From Pelagibacterales bacterium SAG-MED19 (lineage in GTDB: Bacteria; Pseudomonadota; Alphaproteobacteria; Pelagibacterales; Pelagibacteraceae), in NCBI GenBank assembly GCA_014654035.1, contig JACWDQ010000001.1:81384-145383 (forward strand): DNA of 64,000 nt, in the 5' to 3' direction. The position numbers and the translations under genes are program-made. Of this stretch, positions 8,940 to 19,094 are shown piece after piece. Each line of letters starts with the position of its first letter. Within the stretch, counting starts at the first letter, position 1. The notes under the pieces were generated by a model. The model saw only the letters and a list, made by a program, of their open reading frames with translations. It ran no database searches and was not told the origin of the DNA.

Positions 8940-10394
8940 TTACATTTTTTGATCATACTCACCAATTTCCCCGGTCTTTTGCAGAATATCATCAATAAAT
9001 TTAAATATATTTATTTTTCTTTCATTTGATGTAGGGCTCTCTGTAACAATAACTAACGAAGGTTTATTTGAAGAAGCTCTAATTAAACCCCAAGAACCAT
9101 CTTCAAAAGAAAATCTTACACCATTTACAGTTAAGACTTCTTTAATTTGTTGGTTATCTATTTTTATTTTTTTATCTTTTATTTCTTCTATTTTTTTTAC
9201 TAAATCATCAACAACTTGATATTTTACTTCATCTTTACAAAAAGGTGCCATAGTTGGTGATTGATAAGTGATTGGAAGCTCATTAATTATTTCATGCATT
9301 TTCTTTTCTTGTTTGTCCAACAGATGACAAACTTGAATAGCAGAATTTATGCCATCATCATATCCATAACCTAATGGTTTATTGAAAAAGAAATGACCAC
9401 TTTTTTCAAAACCTGCTAATGCTTTTTCATTATAAACTTTCCTTTTTATGTGTGAATGACCTGTTTTCCAATAGATAGTTTTACATTGATTTTTATTTAA
9501 AATTTTATCGTTTGTATAAAGGCCAGTTGATTTTACATCTACAATAAATTTTGAATTTTTATGATTAGACGATAAATTTCTAGCAATAAGTAAACCAATT
9601 TTATCTGAAAAAATTTCATTACCTTTATTATCTATAACTCCTACTCGATCACCATCACCATCAAATCCAAAACCTATGTCTGCATTATTTTCTTTTACAG
9701 CTTTAGATATTTCATGAAGCATCTCTAAATCTTCAGGGTTAGGGTTGTATTTGGGAAATGTCCAATCTAAATTACAATCTAATTCAATAACCTCACAACC
9801 AATACCTTTTAAAATATCTGGTGCAAAAATTCCTGCTGTTCCATTTCCACAGGCCACAACTGCTTTAATTTTTTTATTTATTTTATTTTTTTGTATAAGA
9901 TCATTTTTATAAATTTCTTGAAAATTATTTACATCTTTAATTTGCCCTTCACCTTTAGTAAACTTTTCATTTATTGTAATTTCTTTAAGCTCTTTCATTT
10001 CTTCCGGTGTGTGAGTTAAACCTTTTTTGATACCCATTTTAACTCCAGTCCAACCATTTTCATTATGACTTGCAGTAACCATTGCAACTGCATCACTCTC
10101 TAGTTTAAATTGGGCAAAATAAACCATTGGTGATAAAGACAATCCTATATCTTCAACAAAACATCCTGTTGATATCAAACCTTTTTTTAAAGCAGTTTTT
10201 ATTTCTTCACTGTATGATCTGTAATCATGCCCCACTATTACTCTTGGATTTTTTAGCTTGGTGTGTTCTATAATTTGTGTTCCTAAACCTTTTCCAAGAT
10301 TTGTGATTCCTTCTGCATTGATATCTTTATCGTACAGCCATCGTGCGTCATATTCTCTAAAGCCATAAGGGTCTATTTTTAATGATTGATTCAT
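8940..10394 (-). CDS. Phosphomannomutase/phosphoglucomutase
   Basis: A 484-residue alpha-D-phosphohexomutase. The phosphoserine loop TASHNENGWTG has Ser109. The metal-binding loop DGDGDR is at residues 245-250. A substrate-binding loop (GFEKSGHFFF) is near residue 335, and a C-terminal phosphate-binding loop (VRFSFEDGSWGLIRASSNKP) near 430. The enzyme converts hexose 6-phosphates to 1-phosphates for nucleotide-sugar synthesis, supplying surface polysaccharide precursors. ManB/AlgC assignment cannot be refined from sequence alone. Confidence 0.88.
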   Translation of the reverse strand: MNQSLKIDPYGFREYDARWLYDKDINAEGITNLGKGLGTQIIEHTKLKNPRVIVGHDYRSYSEEIKTALKKGLISTGCFVEDIGLSLSPMVYFAQFKLESDAVAMVTASHNENGWTGVKMGIKKGLTHTPEEMKELKEITINEKFTKGEGQIKDVNNFQEIYKNDLIQKNKINKKIKAVVACGNGTAGIFAPDILKGIGCEVIELDCNLDWTFPKYNPNPEDLEMLHEISKAVKENNADIGFGFDGDGDRVGVIDNKGNEIFSDKIGLLIARNLSSNHKNSKFIVDVKSTGLYTNDKILNKNQCKTIYWKTGHSHIKRKVYNEKALAGFEKSGHFFFNKPLGYGYDDGINSAIQVCHLLDKQEKKMHEIINELPITYQSPTMAPFCKDEVKYQVVDDLVKKIEEIKDKKIKIDNQQIKEVLTVNGVRFSFEDGSWGLIRASSNKPSLVIVTESPTSNERKINIFKFIDDILQKTGEIGEYDQKM

Positions 10395-10471
10395 GCTGTT
10401 AATTACTTACCTTTTTTTTAATTTTTTAGTTGAATTATTTTATCAGTGTTCTATAAATGTTCTGTTGATTT

Positions 10472-10519
10472 ACTGTTTATATAGTATATTAATACAAAGC
10501 GCATACAACATATAGTTGT
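10472..10519 (+). promoter_or_regulatory. Candidate paired NrdR boxes upstream of nrdA
   Basis: Two palindrome-like sites, 10472-10487 (ACTGTTTATATAGTAT) and 10505-10519 (ACAACATATAGTTGT), have centres about 32 bases apart. NrdR, the ribonucleotide reductase repressor, binds paired boxes (consensus close to ACACWATATATWGTGT) about three helical turns apart. The second site is a perfect ACAAC/GTTGT palindrome; the first is weaker. This is inference from position and form. Confidence 0.45.
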
Positions 10520-10551
10520 TTTCGCAAAATAACAAAATATAATACTAAATT

Positions 10552-12492
10552 ATGAATAAGATTCTATCTCAGGCCTTAAAGAAAGCTGTCTCCGAATATA
10601 GCCCAGAAGTAAAAGAGGTGTCAAAAGGAAATAGACCTGATCTTTTTTCTCTAAATAATGAAACTGAACTTTTTCAGAACGATAAAGGAATTATAATTAA
10701 AATTGATCGTTCGCGAGATGTAAATTTAACAGATTTTGGTAAAGCAACTTTAAAAGATAGATATCTAGGTCACAACGAGTCTTTTCAAGATCTATTTGCA
10801 CGTGTTGCCAGTTCATACGCAGACGATAATTTACATGCACAAAGAATTTATAATTATATAAGCAATCTTTGGTTCATGCCAGCAACACCCGTTTTATCAA
10901 ACGGCGGAACTAAAAGAGGTTTACCGATTTCTTGTTTTTTAAATGAAGCATCAGATAGCTTAGGTGGAATTCTCGATCTTTGGAGTGAGAACGTTTGGTT
11001 AGCAGCAAAAGGTGGTGGAATAGGAAGTTACTGGGGTAATTTAAGATCCATAGGTGAAAAAATTGGCAAAGTTGGAAAAACATCTGGCATAATTCCATTT
11101 ATAAAAGTTATGGATTCTTTAACGATGGCTATCAGCCAAGGTTCTTTAAGAAGAGGATCAGCAGCTTGCTATCTTCCTGTCGATCATCCTGAAATAGAGG
11201 AATTTATTGAAATGAGAAGACCAACAGGTGGAGATCCAAATCGAAAGGCATTAAATTTACATCATGGTGTTTTAGTTTCAGATGCATTCATGCGTGCTGT
11301 AGAAAATGATGAACAATGGGCACTAAAAAGTCCAGCTGATGGTACTGTGCAACAAACTATTTCAGCAAGAAATTTATGGATAAGATTATTAACTGCTAGA
11401 ATTGAAACAGGTGAGCCATATATAATTTATATTGATACTGTTAATAGATTAATCCCTCAACATCATAAACTAGCTAATTTGACAGTTAAAACATCTAACT
11501 TGTGTAGTGAAATAACTTTACCTACGGGAATAGATAAAGATGGACGAGACAGAACAGCTGTATGCTGTTTGTCTTCACTTAATCTAGAAAAATATGATGA
11601 ATGGAAAGATGATCCAGATATGATTGGTGATGTTATGAGATTTTTAGATAATGTTTTATCTGATTTTATTAACAAAGCTCCAGACCAATTTAAAGATGCC
11701 AAGTATTCAGCGGAAAGAGAAAGAAGTGTTGGTTTGGGAGTCATGGGTTTTCATTCTTTTTTACAAAAAAATAGAATTCCATTAGAATCAGTGATGGCTA
11801 AATCTTGGAATAAAAAAATATTTAAACAAATTGATGAAAAAGTTAATCAAGCTTCAAAAGATTTAGCAGAAGAAAGAGGCGCTTGTCCTGATGCTGAAGA
11901 GTACGGATTTAAAGAGAGGTTTTCTAATAAAACAGCCATTGCACCGACAGCATCTATCTCAATTATCTGCGGTGGTGCTTCACCAGGAGTAGAACCGATA
12001 GCTGCAAATAGTTATACACACAAAACTTTGTCAGGATCTTTCAACGTTAGAAATAGATATTTAGAAGAAATATTAGAGAGTCATGGAAAAAATGATGATG
12101 AAACTTGGTCCACCATTACAACTAATCAAGGCTCCGTATCACACTTAGATTTTTTAACAGATTTAGAAAAAGATGTTTTCAAAACTGCTTTTGAATTAAA
12201 TCAGAAATGGATTATTGAATTAAGTGGAGACCGAACACCATTCATTTCCCAAGCACAATCAGTTAATTTATTTTTACCTGCTGATGTTCATAAAAAAGAA
12301 TTACATAGAATTCATTTTGATGCATGGAAAAAAGGTTTAAAAAGCCTTTATTATTGTAGATCAAAATCAATTCAGAGAGCTGAAAATATTAATGATGCAA
12401 AATCAACAGATATCACAGCCAATGTATATAAATCCAAAAATCAACAAACCAATGAAGAACCAGAATACGAGGAGTGTTTATCATGTCAGTAG
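10552..12492 (+). CDS. nrdA: Ribonucleoside-diphosphate reductase, alpha subunit
   Basis: A 646-residue class I large subunit that reduces ribonucleotides to deoxyribonucleotides. The redox-active cysteines are C128 (PISCFLNEA) and C338/C339 (TAVCCLSSLNL). The radical-site motif NLCSEI is at N316, C318 and E320. The C-terminal tail EECLSCQ provides the C-x-x-C pair that is re-reduced by thioredoxin or glutaredoxin. The N-terminal ATP-cone seen in E. coli NrdA is not evident, so overall-activity control by dATP may be lacking. It overlaps nrdB by 10 bases and has candidate NrdR boxes upstream. Confidence 0.95.
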   Translation: MNKILSQALKKAVSEYSPEVKEVSKGNRPDLFSLNNETELFQNDKGIIIKIDRSRDVNLTDFGKATLKDRYLGHNESFQDLFARVASSYADDNLHAQRIYNYISNLWFMPATPVLSNGGTKRGLPISCFLNEASDSLGGILDLWSENVWLAAKGGGIGSYWGNLRSIGEKIGKVGKTSGIIPFIKVMDSLTMAISQGSLRRGSAACYLPVDHPEIEEFIEMRRPTGGDPNRKALNLHHGVLVSDAFMRAVENDEQWALKSPADGTVQQTISARNLWIRLLTARIETGEPYIIYIDTVNRLIPQHHKLANLTVKTSNLCSEITLPTGIDKDGRDRTAVCCLSSLNLEKYDEWKDDPDMIGDVMRFLDNVLSDFINKAPDQFKDAKYSAERERSVGLGVMGFHSFLQKNRIPLESVMAKSWNKKIFKQIDEKVNQASKDLAEERGACPDAEEYGFKERFSNKTAIAPTASISIICGGASPGVEPIAANSYTHKTLSGSFNVRNRYLEEILESHGKNDDETWSTITTNQGSVSHLDFLTDLEKDVFKTAFELNQKWIIELSGDRTPFISQAQSVNLFLPADVHKKELHRIHFDAWKKGLKSLYYCRSKSIQRAENINDAKSTDITANVYKSKNQQTNEEPEYEECLSCQ

Positions 12493-13499
12493 CAGAGAAA
12501 ATTAAAACTGAAAAAAAAGAAATAATTCAACCAAAAAAAATGGGGTTATTAGTTGAAAATCCTGTTTATAAACCGTTTAGATATCCTTGGTGTTATGATG
12601 CATGGTTAACCCAACAAAGAATTCACTGGTTGCCTGAGGAGGTGCCTTTAGGTGACGATGTTAGAGATTGGCAAAAAAATCTATCACAATCAGAAAAGAA
12701 TTTATTAACCCAAATATTTAGGTTTTTTACTCAAGCTGATGTTGAGGTTAGTAATTGTTATTTGAGACATTACACAACTGTTTTTAAACCAACTGAAGTT
12801 TTAATGATGATGACTGCTTTTGCTTCAATGGAAACAGTTCATATTGCAGCTTATTCTCATTTACTTGATACCATTGGAATGCCTGAGTCCGAATATTCAG
12901 CTTTCATGAAGTATAAAGAAATGAAAGATAAATATGATTATATGCAAGACTTTAATGTTAATTCCAAAGAAGATATTGCAAAAACAGTTGCTGTCTTTAG
13001 TGCATTTACAGAAGGTTTACAATTATTTGCTAGTTTTGCAATTTTATTAAATTTTCCAAGACATAATAAGATGAAAGGAATGGGCCAAATAGTTACTTGG
13101 TCTGTTAGAGACGAAACACTTCATTGCAATTCAATGATAAGAATTTTTAAGGAATTCATAAAAGAGAATCCTGAAATTTGGACACCAAAATTAAAAAAAG
13201 AACTTTATGAAGCTTGTAGAACTATCATTGAGCATGAGGATGCTTTTATTGATCTAGCTTTCGAGATGGGTCCAATGGAAGGTTTAACAGCCAAGGATGT
13301 TAAAGATTATATTAGGTTTATTGCTAACAGAAGATTAGACCAACTTGGTTTAGAAGCAATTTATGATGTCCAAAAAAATCCTCTTGGATGGCTTGATACT
13401 ATGCTTAATGCTGTTGAACATATGAACTTTTTTGAAGGACGTGCAACAGAATATTCTAAAGCATCGACTCAAGGTACTTGGGTTGAAGCATTTAGTTAA
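12483..13499 (+). CDS. nrdB: Ribonucleoside-diphosphate reductase, beta subunit
   Basis: The small, radical-bearing subunit. I chose the ATG at 12483 (338 residues) over the in-frame GTG at 12474 because AGGAG at 12470-12474 sits 8 bases before it. From that start the iron ligands and radical site are D86, E117, H120 and Tyr124 (METVHIAAYSH), then FTEGLQLF and RDETLHCN. The radical tyrosine is present, so this is a tyrosyl-radical (class Ia type) subunit. It is translationally coupled to nrdA. Confidence 0.95.
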   Translation: MSVAEKIKTEKKEIIQPKKMGLLVENPVYKPFRYPWCYDAWLTQQRIHWLPEEVPLGDDVRDWQKNLSQSEKNLLTQIFRFFTQADVEVSNCYLRHYTTVFKPTEVLMMMTAFASMETVHIAAYSHLLDTIGMPESEYSAFMKYKEMKDKYDYMQDFNVNSKEDIAKTVAVFSAFTEGLQLFASFAILLNFPRHNKMKGMGQIVTWSVRDETLHCNSMIRIFKEFIKENPEIWTPKLKKELYEACRTIIEHEDAFIDLAFEMGPMEGLTAKDVKDYIRFIANRRLDQLGLEAIYDVQKNPLGWLDTMLNAVEHMNFFEGRATEYSKASTQGTWVEAFS

Positions 13500-13504
13500 T
13501 TCAA

Positions 13505-14134
13505 TTGAAATATAAAAAGTATTTTAGAAAAACAAGCCTTAAACAAAAAGGTGATGGTGATTTCTTTTTAGAAGAGATTAAAAAAAAAAAACCTAAATAT
13601 TTTCTTGAGGTGGGAGTTTTCCATGGTGTAACTGCCAGAAATGTTTGTGAACTATTGTTTAAAATACATAAGAGTGATTTTAAATACATAGGTTTAGACT
13701 TGTTTGAAAAAAATGATGAAAATAAATCTGAGATAATTCCTAACACAAAATTCTCAAATCCATTTAAACAAATTTATTTTAAATTTATTAAAAGACAAGA
13801 TCCTTACACTATCGAAGCTGTGAAAGATTTATTAAGTAATTTTAAAGATAATATTCATTTAATAAAAGGCAATTCAAACACAGTTTTAAAAAAAATAGAT
13901 ATGAGTAAAATAAACTATGTATTTTTGGATGGTGGTCATGATTATGAAACAGTTAAAAATGATTTAGAATGTTGTGCCGAAGTGGTAGATAACGATGGCA
14001 CAATTTTATGTGATGACTATAACTTATCTTACGCACCTGGTGTTAAAAAAGCTATTGATGAGTTTGTTATGAAAAGAAATTATAAATGTGAAATTTTACT
14101 CAATTCAAGATTTGCTAGAATTGAGAAACAATAA
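13505..14134 (+). CDS. Class I SAM-dependent methyltransferase (TTG start)
   Basis: A 209-residue protein with a Rossmann-type methyltransferase core: FLEVGVFHGVTARNV (about residues 31-45) is the SAM-binding loop, followed by YIGLDLFEK and INYVFLDGGHDYETVKNDL. This arrangement resembles TylF/MycF or cephalosporin-hydroxylase-like methyltransferases. The start is TTG, 5 bases after the nrdB stop; no ATG lies near the N-terminus of the fold. The substrate is unknown. Confidence 0.72.
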   Translation: MKYKKYFRKTSLKQKGDGDFFLEEIKKKKPKYFLEVGVFHGVTARNVCELLFKIHKSDFKYIGLDLFEKNDENKSEIIPNTKFSNPFKQIYFKFIKRQDPYTIEAVKDLLSNFKDNIHLIKGNSNTVLKKIDMSKINYVFLDGGHDYETVKNDLECCAEVVDNDGTILCDDYNLSYAPGVKKAIDEFVMKRNYKCEILLNSRFARIEKQ

Positions 14135-14135
14135 A

Positions 14136-15260
14136 TTACCTTTGATTTAATTGAACAACTTTTCTGTGTTGATTTCCCTTATAACTTGCTAACGGTCTAA
14201 TCAATTTATTAGCTGCATGTTGCTCAATTATGTGAGCTGACCAACCTGTAATTCTTGATATTACAAAAATTGGAGTAAAAAAATCAGTATCAAAACCCAT
14301 CAAATGATAAGTAGGACCAGTAGGGTAGTCTACGTTTGGATGAATGTTTTTTCTTTCGATCATAACTTTTTCTACAATATCGTAGATTTTTTCAAATTTT
14401 TTATCTTTCTTGATCTTAGCAACTTTACCAAAATATTCTCTCATTGTAGGAACTCTTGAATCTCCACTTTTATAAACCCTATGGCCAAATCCCATTACAA
14501 CATCTTTATTGTCTAAAGCTTTATTAATCCAGTTAAGTGCATTTTCTGGTTTCTTAATCTTATTCATCATGTGCATAACTTCTTCATTAGCTCCACCGTG
14601 TAAAGGACCTTTTAAACTTGCTATAGCACCAGTAATAGCCCCATGAATATCAGATAAACTGCTCGTAATCGTTCTTGCAGTAAAAGTTGAAACATTAAAG
14701 CTGTGTTCAGCATATAAAATAAGAGAAACATCAAAAGCTTTTACAATGTCTTTATTTGGAACTTTGCCAAAACACATATGAAAAAAGTTTTCCGAAAAAG
14801 AAAGATTACTTTTTGGGGGGATAATTTTTTTTCCTTTTCTGGCTCTATAAAAAGCAGCTAAAGCTACAGGAGTTTTTGCAAAAATTCTCATTACTTTTCG
14901 TAAATTAGCTTTAGGTGAATTATCTTTCGTCTCTTTATCTTCAAGTCCCATGATACTAACTGCAGTTCTAGCAACATCCATAGGGTGAGCTTTTTTTGGA
15001 AATTTTTTAATATCTTCAATTATTGTTTTAGAAAGTTTTCTTTCTTTTCTTTCTTGGTTTTCAAATTGTTTCAATTGTTTTTTATTTGGAAGCTCTCCAT
15101 TTAAAATTAAATAAGCTACTTCTTCAAATTTACATTTTGAACATAAATCTTGCGCAGCATATCCTCTATATGTAAGCGAATTTATTTCAGGCATTACTTT
15201 TGAAACTTCAGTTTCATCAACAACTATCCCAAGTAAACCTTTTTTTATATCTTCACTCAC
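14136..15260 (-). CDS. prpC: 2-methylcitrate synthase
   Basis: A 374-residue citrate-synthase-family enzyme. Catalytic positions are visible: H221 (GPLHGGANEE), H260 (GFGHRVYK) and D311 (NVDYPTG). Length and N-terminus match the short citrate/methylcitrate synthases, and its place behind prpB makes propionyl-CoA plus oxaloacetate to 2-methylcitrate the likely reaction. The start codon overlaps the prpB stop by one base. Main TCA citrate synthase activity cannot be excluded by sequence alone. Confidence 0.9.
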   Translation of the reverse strand: MSEDIKKGLLGIVVDETEVSKVMPEINSLTYRGYAAQDLCSKCKFEEVAYLILNGELPNKKQLKQFENQERKERKLSKTIIEDIKKFPKKAHPMDVARTAVSIMGLEDKETKDNSPKANLRKVMRIFAKTPVALAAFYRARKGKKIIPPKSNLSFSENFFHMCFGKVPNKDIVKAFDVSLILYAEHSFNVSTFTARTITSSLSDIHGAITGAIASLKGPLHGGANEEVMHMMNKIKKPENALNWINKALDNKDVVMGFGHRVYKSGDSRVPTMREYFGKVAKIKKDKKFEKIYDIVEKVMIERKNIHPNVDYPTGPTYHLMGFDTDFFTPIFVISRITGWSAHIIEQHAANKLIRPLASYKGNQHRKVVQLNQR

Positions 15261-16156
15261 TATTCGTGCCCTTCAGTACTAAAATTATAAATTTTTTCGT
15301 CTAAACTATTATATTTTTCGTAGTCAACTAATTCATATAGTCTTTTTCTAGTTTGCATTTTATCAATAATATTATTTTGGTGTCCATTTGTAAAAATGTC
15401 TCTTAATCCATCCTCAACATTTTTCATAGCTAATCTTTGCGTTGTAACTGGATAAATCACAATATTGTATCCAAGTTGTTCTAGTTCTTTGTAATTAAAT
15501 AATTTAGATTTTCCGAATTCAGTCATATTCGCGAGTAAGTAGCATGAAAGTTGTTTTCTTACTTTTTCAAAATCTTTTTCATCCCGCAAAGCTTCTGGAA
15601 AAACTATTTCAGCTCCAGCATCTACATAGGCCTTACATCTTTCAATCATTTTATCAATTCCTTCAACGCTATTTGCATCAGACCTTGCAATGATCTTAAA
15701 GTTTTTATCTTTTTTTGCAGAAACACATTCCTTAATTTTTTTTACCATTGCATCAGTAGAAATTAATTCTTTATTATCTAAGTGTCCGCATCTTTTTCTC
15801 TCAACTTGATCCTCCAAATGAACAGCTGAAATTCCAAATTCCTCAAAAGTTTCAATAGTTTCTTTGCAAGATTTAAACCCAGTATCAATATCAACTATCG
15901 TAGGAAGATTTGTTACTCTTGAAATCAAATAAGATCTAGTACTAACATCTTGAAGCGTGGTTAAACCAATATCAGGAAAACCAAGATCATTGGCCATTAC
16001 TCCACCAGAAACATAAATGGCGTCATATCCTATTTCTTCAATCAGTTTTGCGGTAAGAGGATTATAAGCTCCAGGCACTCTTAAAATCTTATTTGATTTT
16101 AATTTTTCAGAAAAATCTTTTCTTTTTTGGACTGGCTCTTTTTCAACAAAGTGCAT
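15260..16156 (-). CDS. prpB: 2-methylisocitrate lyase
   Basis: A 298-residue member of the isocitrate lyase/PEP mutase superfamily. The N-terminus has VSGGVMANDLGFPD (substrate loop); IVDIDTGF supplies acidic metal ligands D89 and D91; the catalytic KRCGH loop is at residues 121-125 with Cys123. It splits 2-methylisocitrate to pyruvate and succinate. The gene overlaps its neighbours by one base on each side (prpD before, prpC after), marking a tightly coupled operon. Confidence 0.93.
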   Translation of the reverse strand: MHFVEKEPVQKRKDFSEKLKSNKILRVPGAYNPLTAKLIEEIGYDAIYVSGGVMANDLGFPDIGLTTLQDVSTRSYLISRVTNLPTIVDIDTGFKSCKETIETFEEFGISAVHLEDQVERKRCGHLDNKELISTDAMVKKIKECVSAKKDKNFKIIARSDANSVEGIDKMIERCKAYVDAGAEIVFPEALRDEKDFEKVRKQLSCYLLANMTEFGKSKLFNYKELEQLGYNIVIYPVTTQRLAMKNVEDGLRDIFTNGHQNNIIDKMQTRKRLYELVDYEKYNSLDEKIYNFSTEGHE

Positions 16157-17658
16157 TAAAAAATACCTTTCTTAGAATTCTTTTTAAGTTTACTTTTCTT
16201 TACCCTAATATTTAATCTATCTAATTGACCTGACTTTAATTTTTTTAAATTTTGGACTGTTTTTAAAAATTTATCACTCTCTTTTTTATCTAAAATATTT
16301 TCTGTTAAAGTTAAAAATTTATTTATATAATTTTGTCTTTTAAAAGGTCTAGATCCATATGGATGTGCATCTGCTCTATCTTGTTGTTCTGTTATCTTTT
16401 TCCCATTTTTTAGTGTTATTATTACCTTAGCTCCAAATGATTTCTTTCTAGGGTTAGGATCATGATATTTTTTAGTCCATTGTTTATCTTCATGAGTTTT
16501 AATTGATCTCCAAATCTTAATAGTACTTTTCTTTTTTGCTCTTGATTTTGTATATGATTTTACATGATGCCAACTACCATCTTCTAAAGCTACTGCAAAT
16601 ATATACATAATTGAATGATCTAAAGTCTCTCTACTTGCATTTGGATCCATCTTTTGAGGATCGTTTGCACCTGTACCGATTACATAATGAGTGTGATGAC
16701 TTGTATAAATATCAATTTTTTTAATTTGTTTTAAACTCGGAACTTTCTTTTTAAGTTTCTTTGCTAAATCAATAAGGGCTTGCGATTGATATTCGGCCGA
16801 GTATTCTTTAGTATAAGTTTCTAATATCGCCTTTTTTGTTTCACCTTTTTTTGGAAGAGGTACTTTATACAAAGCTTTTTTTCCATCAAGAATTCTAGCT
16901 ATTACACTATCTTCACCTTCGTAAATTGGACTTGGTGCACCTTCACCCCTCATAACTCTATCAACTGCTTCTATAGCTAGTTTACCTGCATGTGCTGGTG
17001 CGTATGCTTTCCAACTTGAAATCTCACCTTTTCTTGATTGTCTTGTAGATACTGTTGTGTGTAAAGCTTGTTGAACTGCCTGATAAATTATTTCAGTATT
17101 TAATTTCAACATTGAACCTAGACCAGCAGCAACGCTTGGCCCTAAGTGAGCTATGTGATCAACTTTATGTTTATGCAAACAAATACCCTTAACTAAATTT
17201 ACTTGAACTTCGTAAGCAGTTATAATCCCTCTTAAAAGATCTAAACCACTTTTTTTGTTTTGTTGAGCAACACTTATTAGTGGAGGAATATTATCTCCAG
17301 GATGGCTATAATCTGCAGCTAAAAATGTATCATGAAAGTCAAGCTCTCTTACTGCAGTTCCATTTGACCAAGCAGCCCATTCACAATCAAATTTTAATTT
17401 ATTATTTATACCAAATAAAGTTGCACCATTTTTTCTTGAATGCTTCAGGGCCATTTCTCTTGATGAAATTACTGGTTTTCTATTCAAAGATGCAATAGCA
17501 ACTGAAGCGTTATCAATAATTCTGTTAATAGCCATTTCAATTGCTTCTTTATTTAATTTAGCATTGTCACTTGCGATTTCTGCAATTTTCCAGGCAAGTT
17601 GTTTTTTTTTAGGTAAGTGAACTTTAGATGGAAAAACTTTTACTTTATGTACTATCAA
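16156..17658 (-). CDS. prpD: 2-methylcitrate dehydratase (MmgE/PrpD family)
   Basis: A 500-residue MmgE/PrpD-family protein. Recognisable blocks are [52 protein letters not shown] and [17 protein letters not shown]. It should dehydrate 2-methylcitrate, the step between PrpC and PrpB. It is the first gene of the prpDBC set; a 55-base spacer separates it from gph upstream. No dedicated regulator (PrpR type) is next to it. Confidence 0.9.
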   Translation of the reverse strand: MIVHKVKVFPSKVHLPKKKQLAWKIAEIASDNAKLNKEAIEMAINRIIDNASVAIASLNRKPVISSREMALKHSRKNGATLFGINNKLKFDCEWAAWSNGTAVRELDFHDTFLAADYSHPGDNIPPLISVAQQNKKSGLDLLRGIITAYEVQVNLVKGICLHKHKVDHIAHLGPSVAAGLGSMLKLNTEIIYQAVQQALHTTVSTRQSRKGEISSWKAYAPAHAGKLAIEAVDRVMRGEGAPSPIYEGEDSVIARILDGKKALYKVPLPKKGETKKAILETYTKEYSAEYQSQALIDLAKKLKKKVPSLKQIKKIDIYTSHHTHYVIGTGANDPQKMDPNASRETLDHSIMYIFAVALEDGSWHHVKSYTKSRAKKKSTIKIWRSIKTHEDKQWTKKYHDPNPRKKSFGAKVIITLKNGKKITEQQDRADAHPYGSRPFKRQNYINKFLTLTENILDKKESDKFLKTVQNLKKLKSGQLDRLNIRVKKSKLKKNSKKGIF

Positions 17659-17713
17659 AAAAAACTCCTAGTTTACGAAATTGTTTTTAATAGTTAAAAA
17701 AAAATAATCAATC

Positions 17714-18397
17714 CTAAAGATATTCTAATACAATTTTTTCAATACCATTAAAGTCTTTTACTAAGTGATTATGATATATTTCGGTTGTATTTTTTTCAGT
17801 ATAACCATCTTCCAATAAGATTATCGGTATTCCCGCACTTTTTGCAGCATTAGCATCGGTTTCACTATCACCAATCATTAAAGTTTTTTTAATGTCACCA
17901 CCCAAAATCTCAATAACCGAGGTTAAATGTCTTGGATCAGGTTTACAATATTCAAATGTATTATGACCAGCAACATATTCAAAGAAGTCATTGATACCAA
18001 TTTTTTTTAAAAGATCGATAGCTAAATGTTCTTGTTTGTTTGTACATACAGCCATTGAAATTTTTTTTTCCTTACACCAAATCAAAAATTCTTTAACACC
18101 GTTTATAAGAGTACTTTCGTTGACAATATTTTTTCCATAAAAATCTACAAAATCTTTTACCATTTCTTTTTTAATTTTTTCATCTTGAACTTTTCCAAAT
18201 TCCCTTTTGGCTTGACCCCAAATAGATCTGCCAAGCATGGCACCTGCACCTTGACCGACTAAATTTCTAATTTCTTCAGTTGATTTAGTAGGATATCCAA
18301 ATTTTTTCATTACATGATTGTGAGCACGCATTAAATCGGGTGCTGTATCCACTAATGTACCATCTAAATCAAAAAGTATTGTGTATTGTTGTGTCAT
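17714..18397 (-). CDS. gph: Phosphoglycolate phosphatase (HAD hydrolase)
   Basis: A 227-residue HAD-superfamily phosphatase. Motif I is FDLDGTLVDT with D10 and D12, motif II is AVCTNK, and motif IV is MIGDSETDANAAKSAG. The cap region and length match Gph, which recycles 2-phosphoglycolate. Other small phosphomonoesters are possible substrates. It reads away from the glmU-like gene across a 71-base AT-rich spacer. Confidence 0.82.
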   Translation of the reverse strand: MTQQYTILFDLDGTLVDTAPDLMRAHNHVMKKFGYPTKSTEEIRNLVGQGAGAMLGRSIWGQAKREFGKVQDEKIKKEMVKDFVDFYGKNIVNESTLINGVKEFLIWCKEKKISMAVCTNKQEHLAIDLLKKIGINDFFEYVAGHNTFEYCKPDPRHLTSVIEILGGDIKKTLMIGDSETDANAAKSAGIPIILLEDGYTEKNTTEIYHNHLVKDFNGIEKIVLEYL

Positions 18398-18468
18398 TAT
18401 TAAAAGTATTTTTAAGAAATATTTTGTGAATTAAGAAATATATATACTTAATATAAAGAATTTCATAG

Positions 18469-19092
18469 ATGAAACAAATAAATTTACAAAAACAACAAAA
18501 CAGACTCAGAAATAAATTTCTTAAGTTGGGCGTAAAAATGTTGGGACCTGAGACAATTTATTTTTCAAATGATACTAAAATTGGAAAAAATGTAATTATT
18601 GAACCATACGTAGTTTTTGGATCAAAAGTAAAAATTGGAAATAATGTTACAATAAAATCTTTCTCACATTTTGAAAGATGTAAGATTGAAAATGAAGTTG
18701 ATGTTGGTCCTTACGCTAGAATACGACCTGGCACAATCTTAAAAGAAGGCTCAAAAGTTGGTAACTTTGTTGAAATCAAAAAAAGCATAATTGGTAAAAA
18801 ATCAAAGGTTAGTCATCTATCGTATGTAGGTGATAGTGAAATTGGTAAAGCGGTTAATATTGGAGCTGGAACAATTACATGTAACTATGATGGTGTTAAG
18901 AAAAGTAAAACAAAAATAAAAGATAATGTTTTTATTGGATCCAATTCATCTTTAGTAGCACCTATTACTGTTGAAGAAGGAAGTGTTGTTGGTGCCGGAT
19001 CTGTTATAACTAAAAAAGTTAAAAAAAATTCTTTAGCGCTTACAAGAGCTCTACAAACAGAGGTAAAAAATTATAAAAAGAAACTTAAATAA
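18469..19092 (+). CDS. glmU: Stand-alone acetyltransferase domain of GlmU
   Basis: A 207-residue protein equal to the C-terminal half of GlmU. The first residues ([22 protein letters not shown]) match the linker after the pyrophosphorylase domain. Hexapeptide beta-helix repeats follow, with [34 protein letters not shown] and [17 protein letters not shown], the GlmU acetyl-CoA and GlcN-1-P site. The N-terminal uridylyltransferase half (about 230 residues) is absent and the preceding 71 bases cannot encode it. It should make GlcNAc-1-P; UDP transfer must be done by another protein. glmS starts 2 bases later. Confidence 0.85.
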   Translation: MKQINLQKQQNRLRNKFLKLGVKMLGPETIYFSNDTKIGKNVIIEPYVVFGSKVKIGNNVTIKSFSHFERCKIENEVDVGPYARIRPGTILKEGSKVGNFVEIKKSIIGKKSKVSHLSYVGDSEIGKAVNIGAGTITCNYDGVKKSKTKIKDNVFIGSNSSLVAPITVEEGSVVGAGSVITKKVKKNSLALTRALQTEVKNYKKKLK

Positions 19093-19094
19093 TT

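Noticed and set aside
12474..12482. GTG start for nrdB three codons upstream
   Set aside because: The AGGAG motif lies at the correct distance for the ATG at 12483, and the GTG would overlap that motif.
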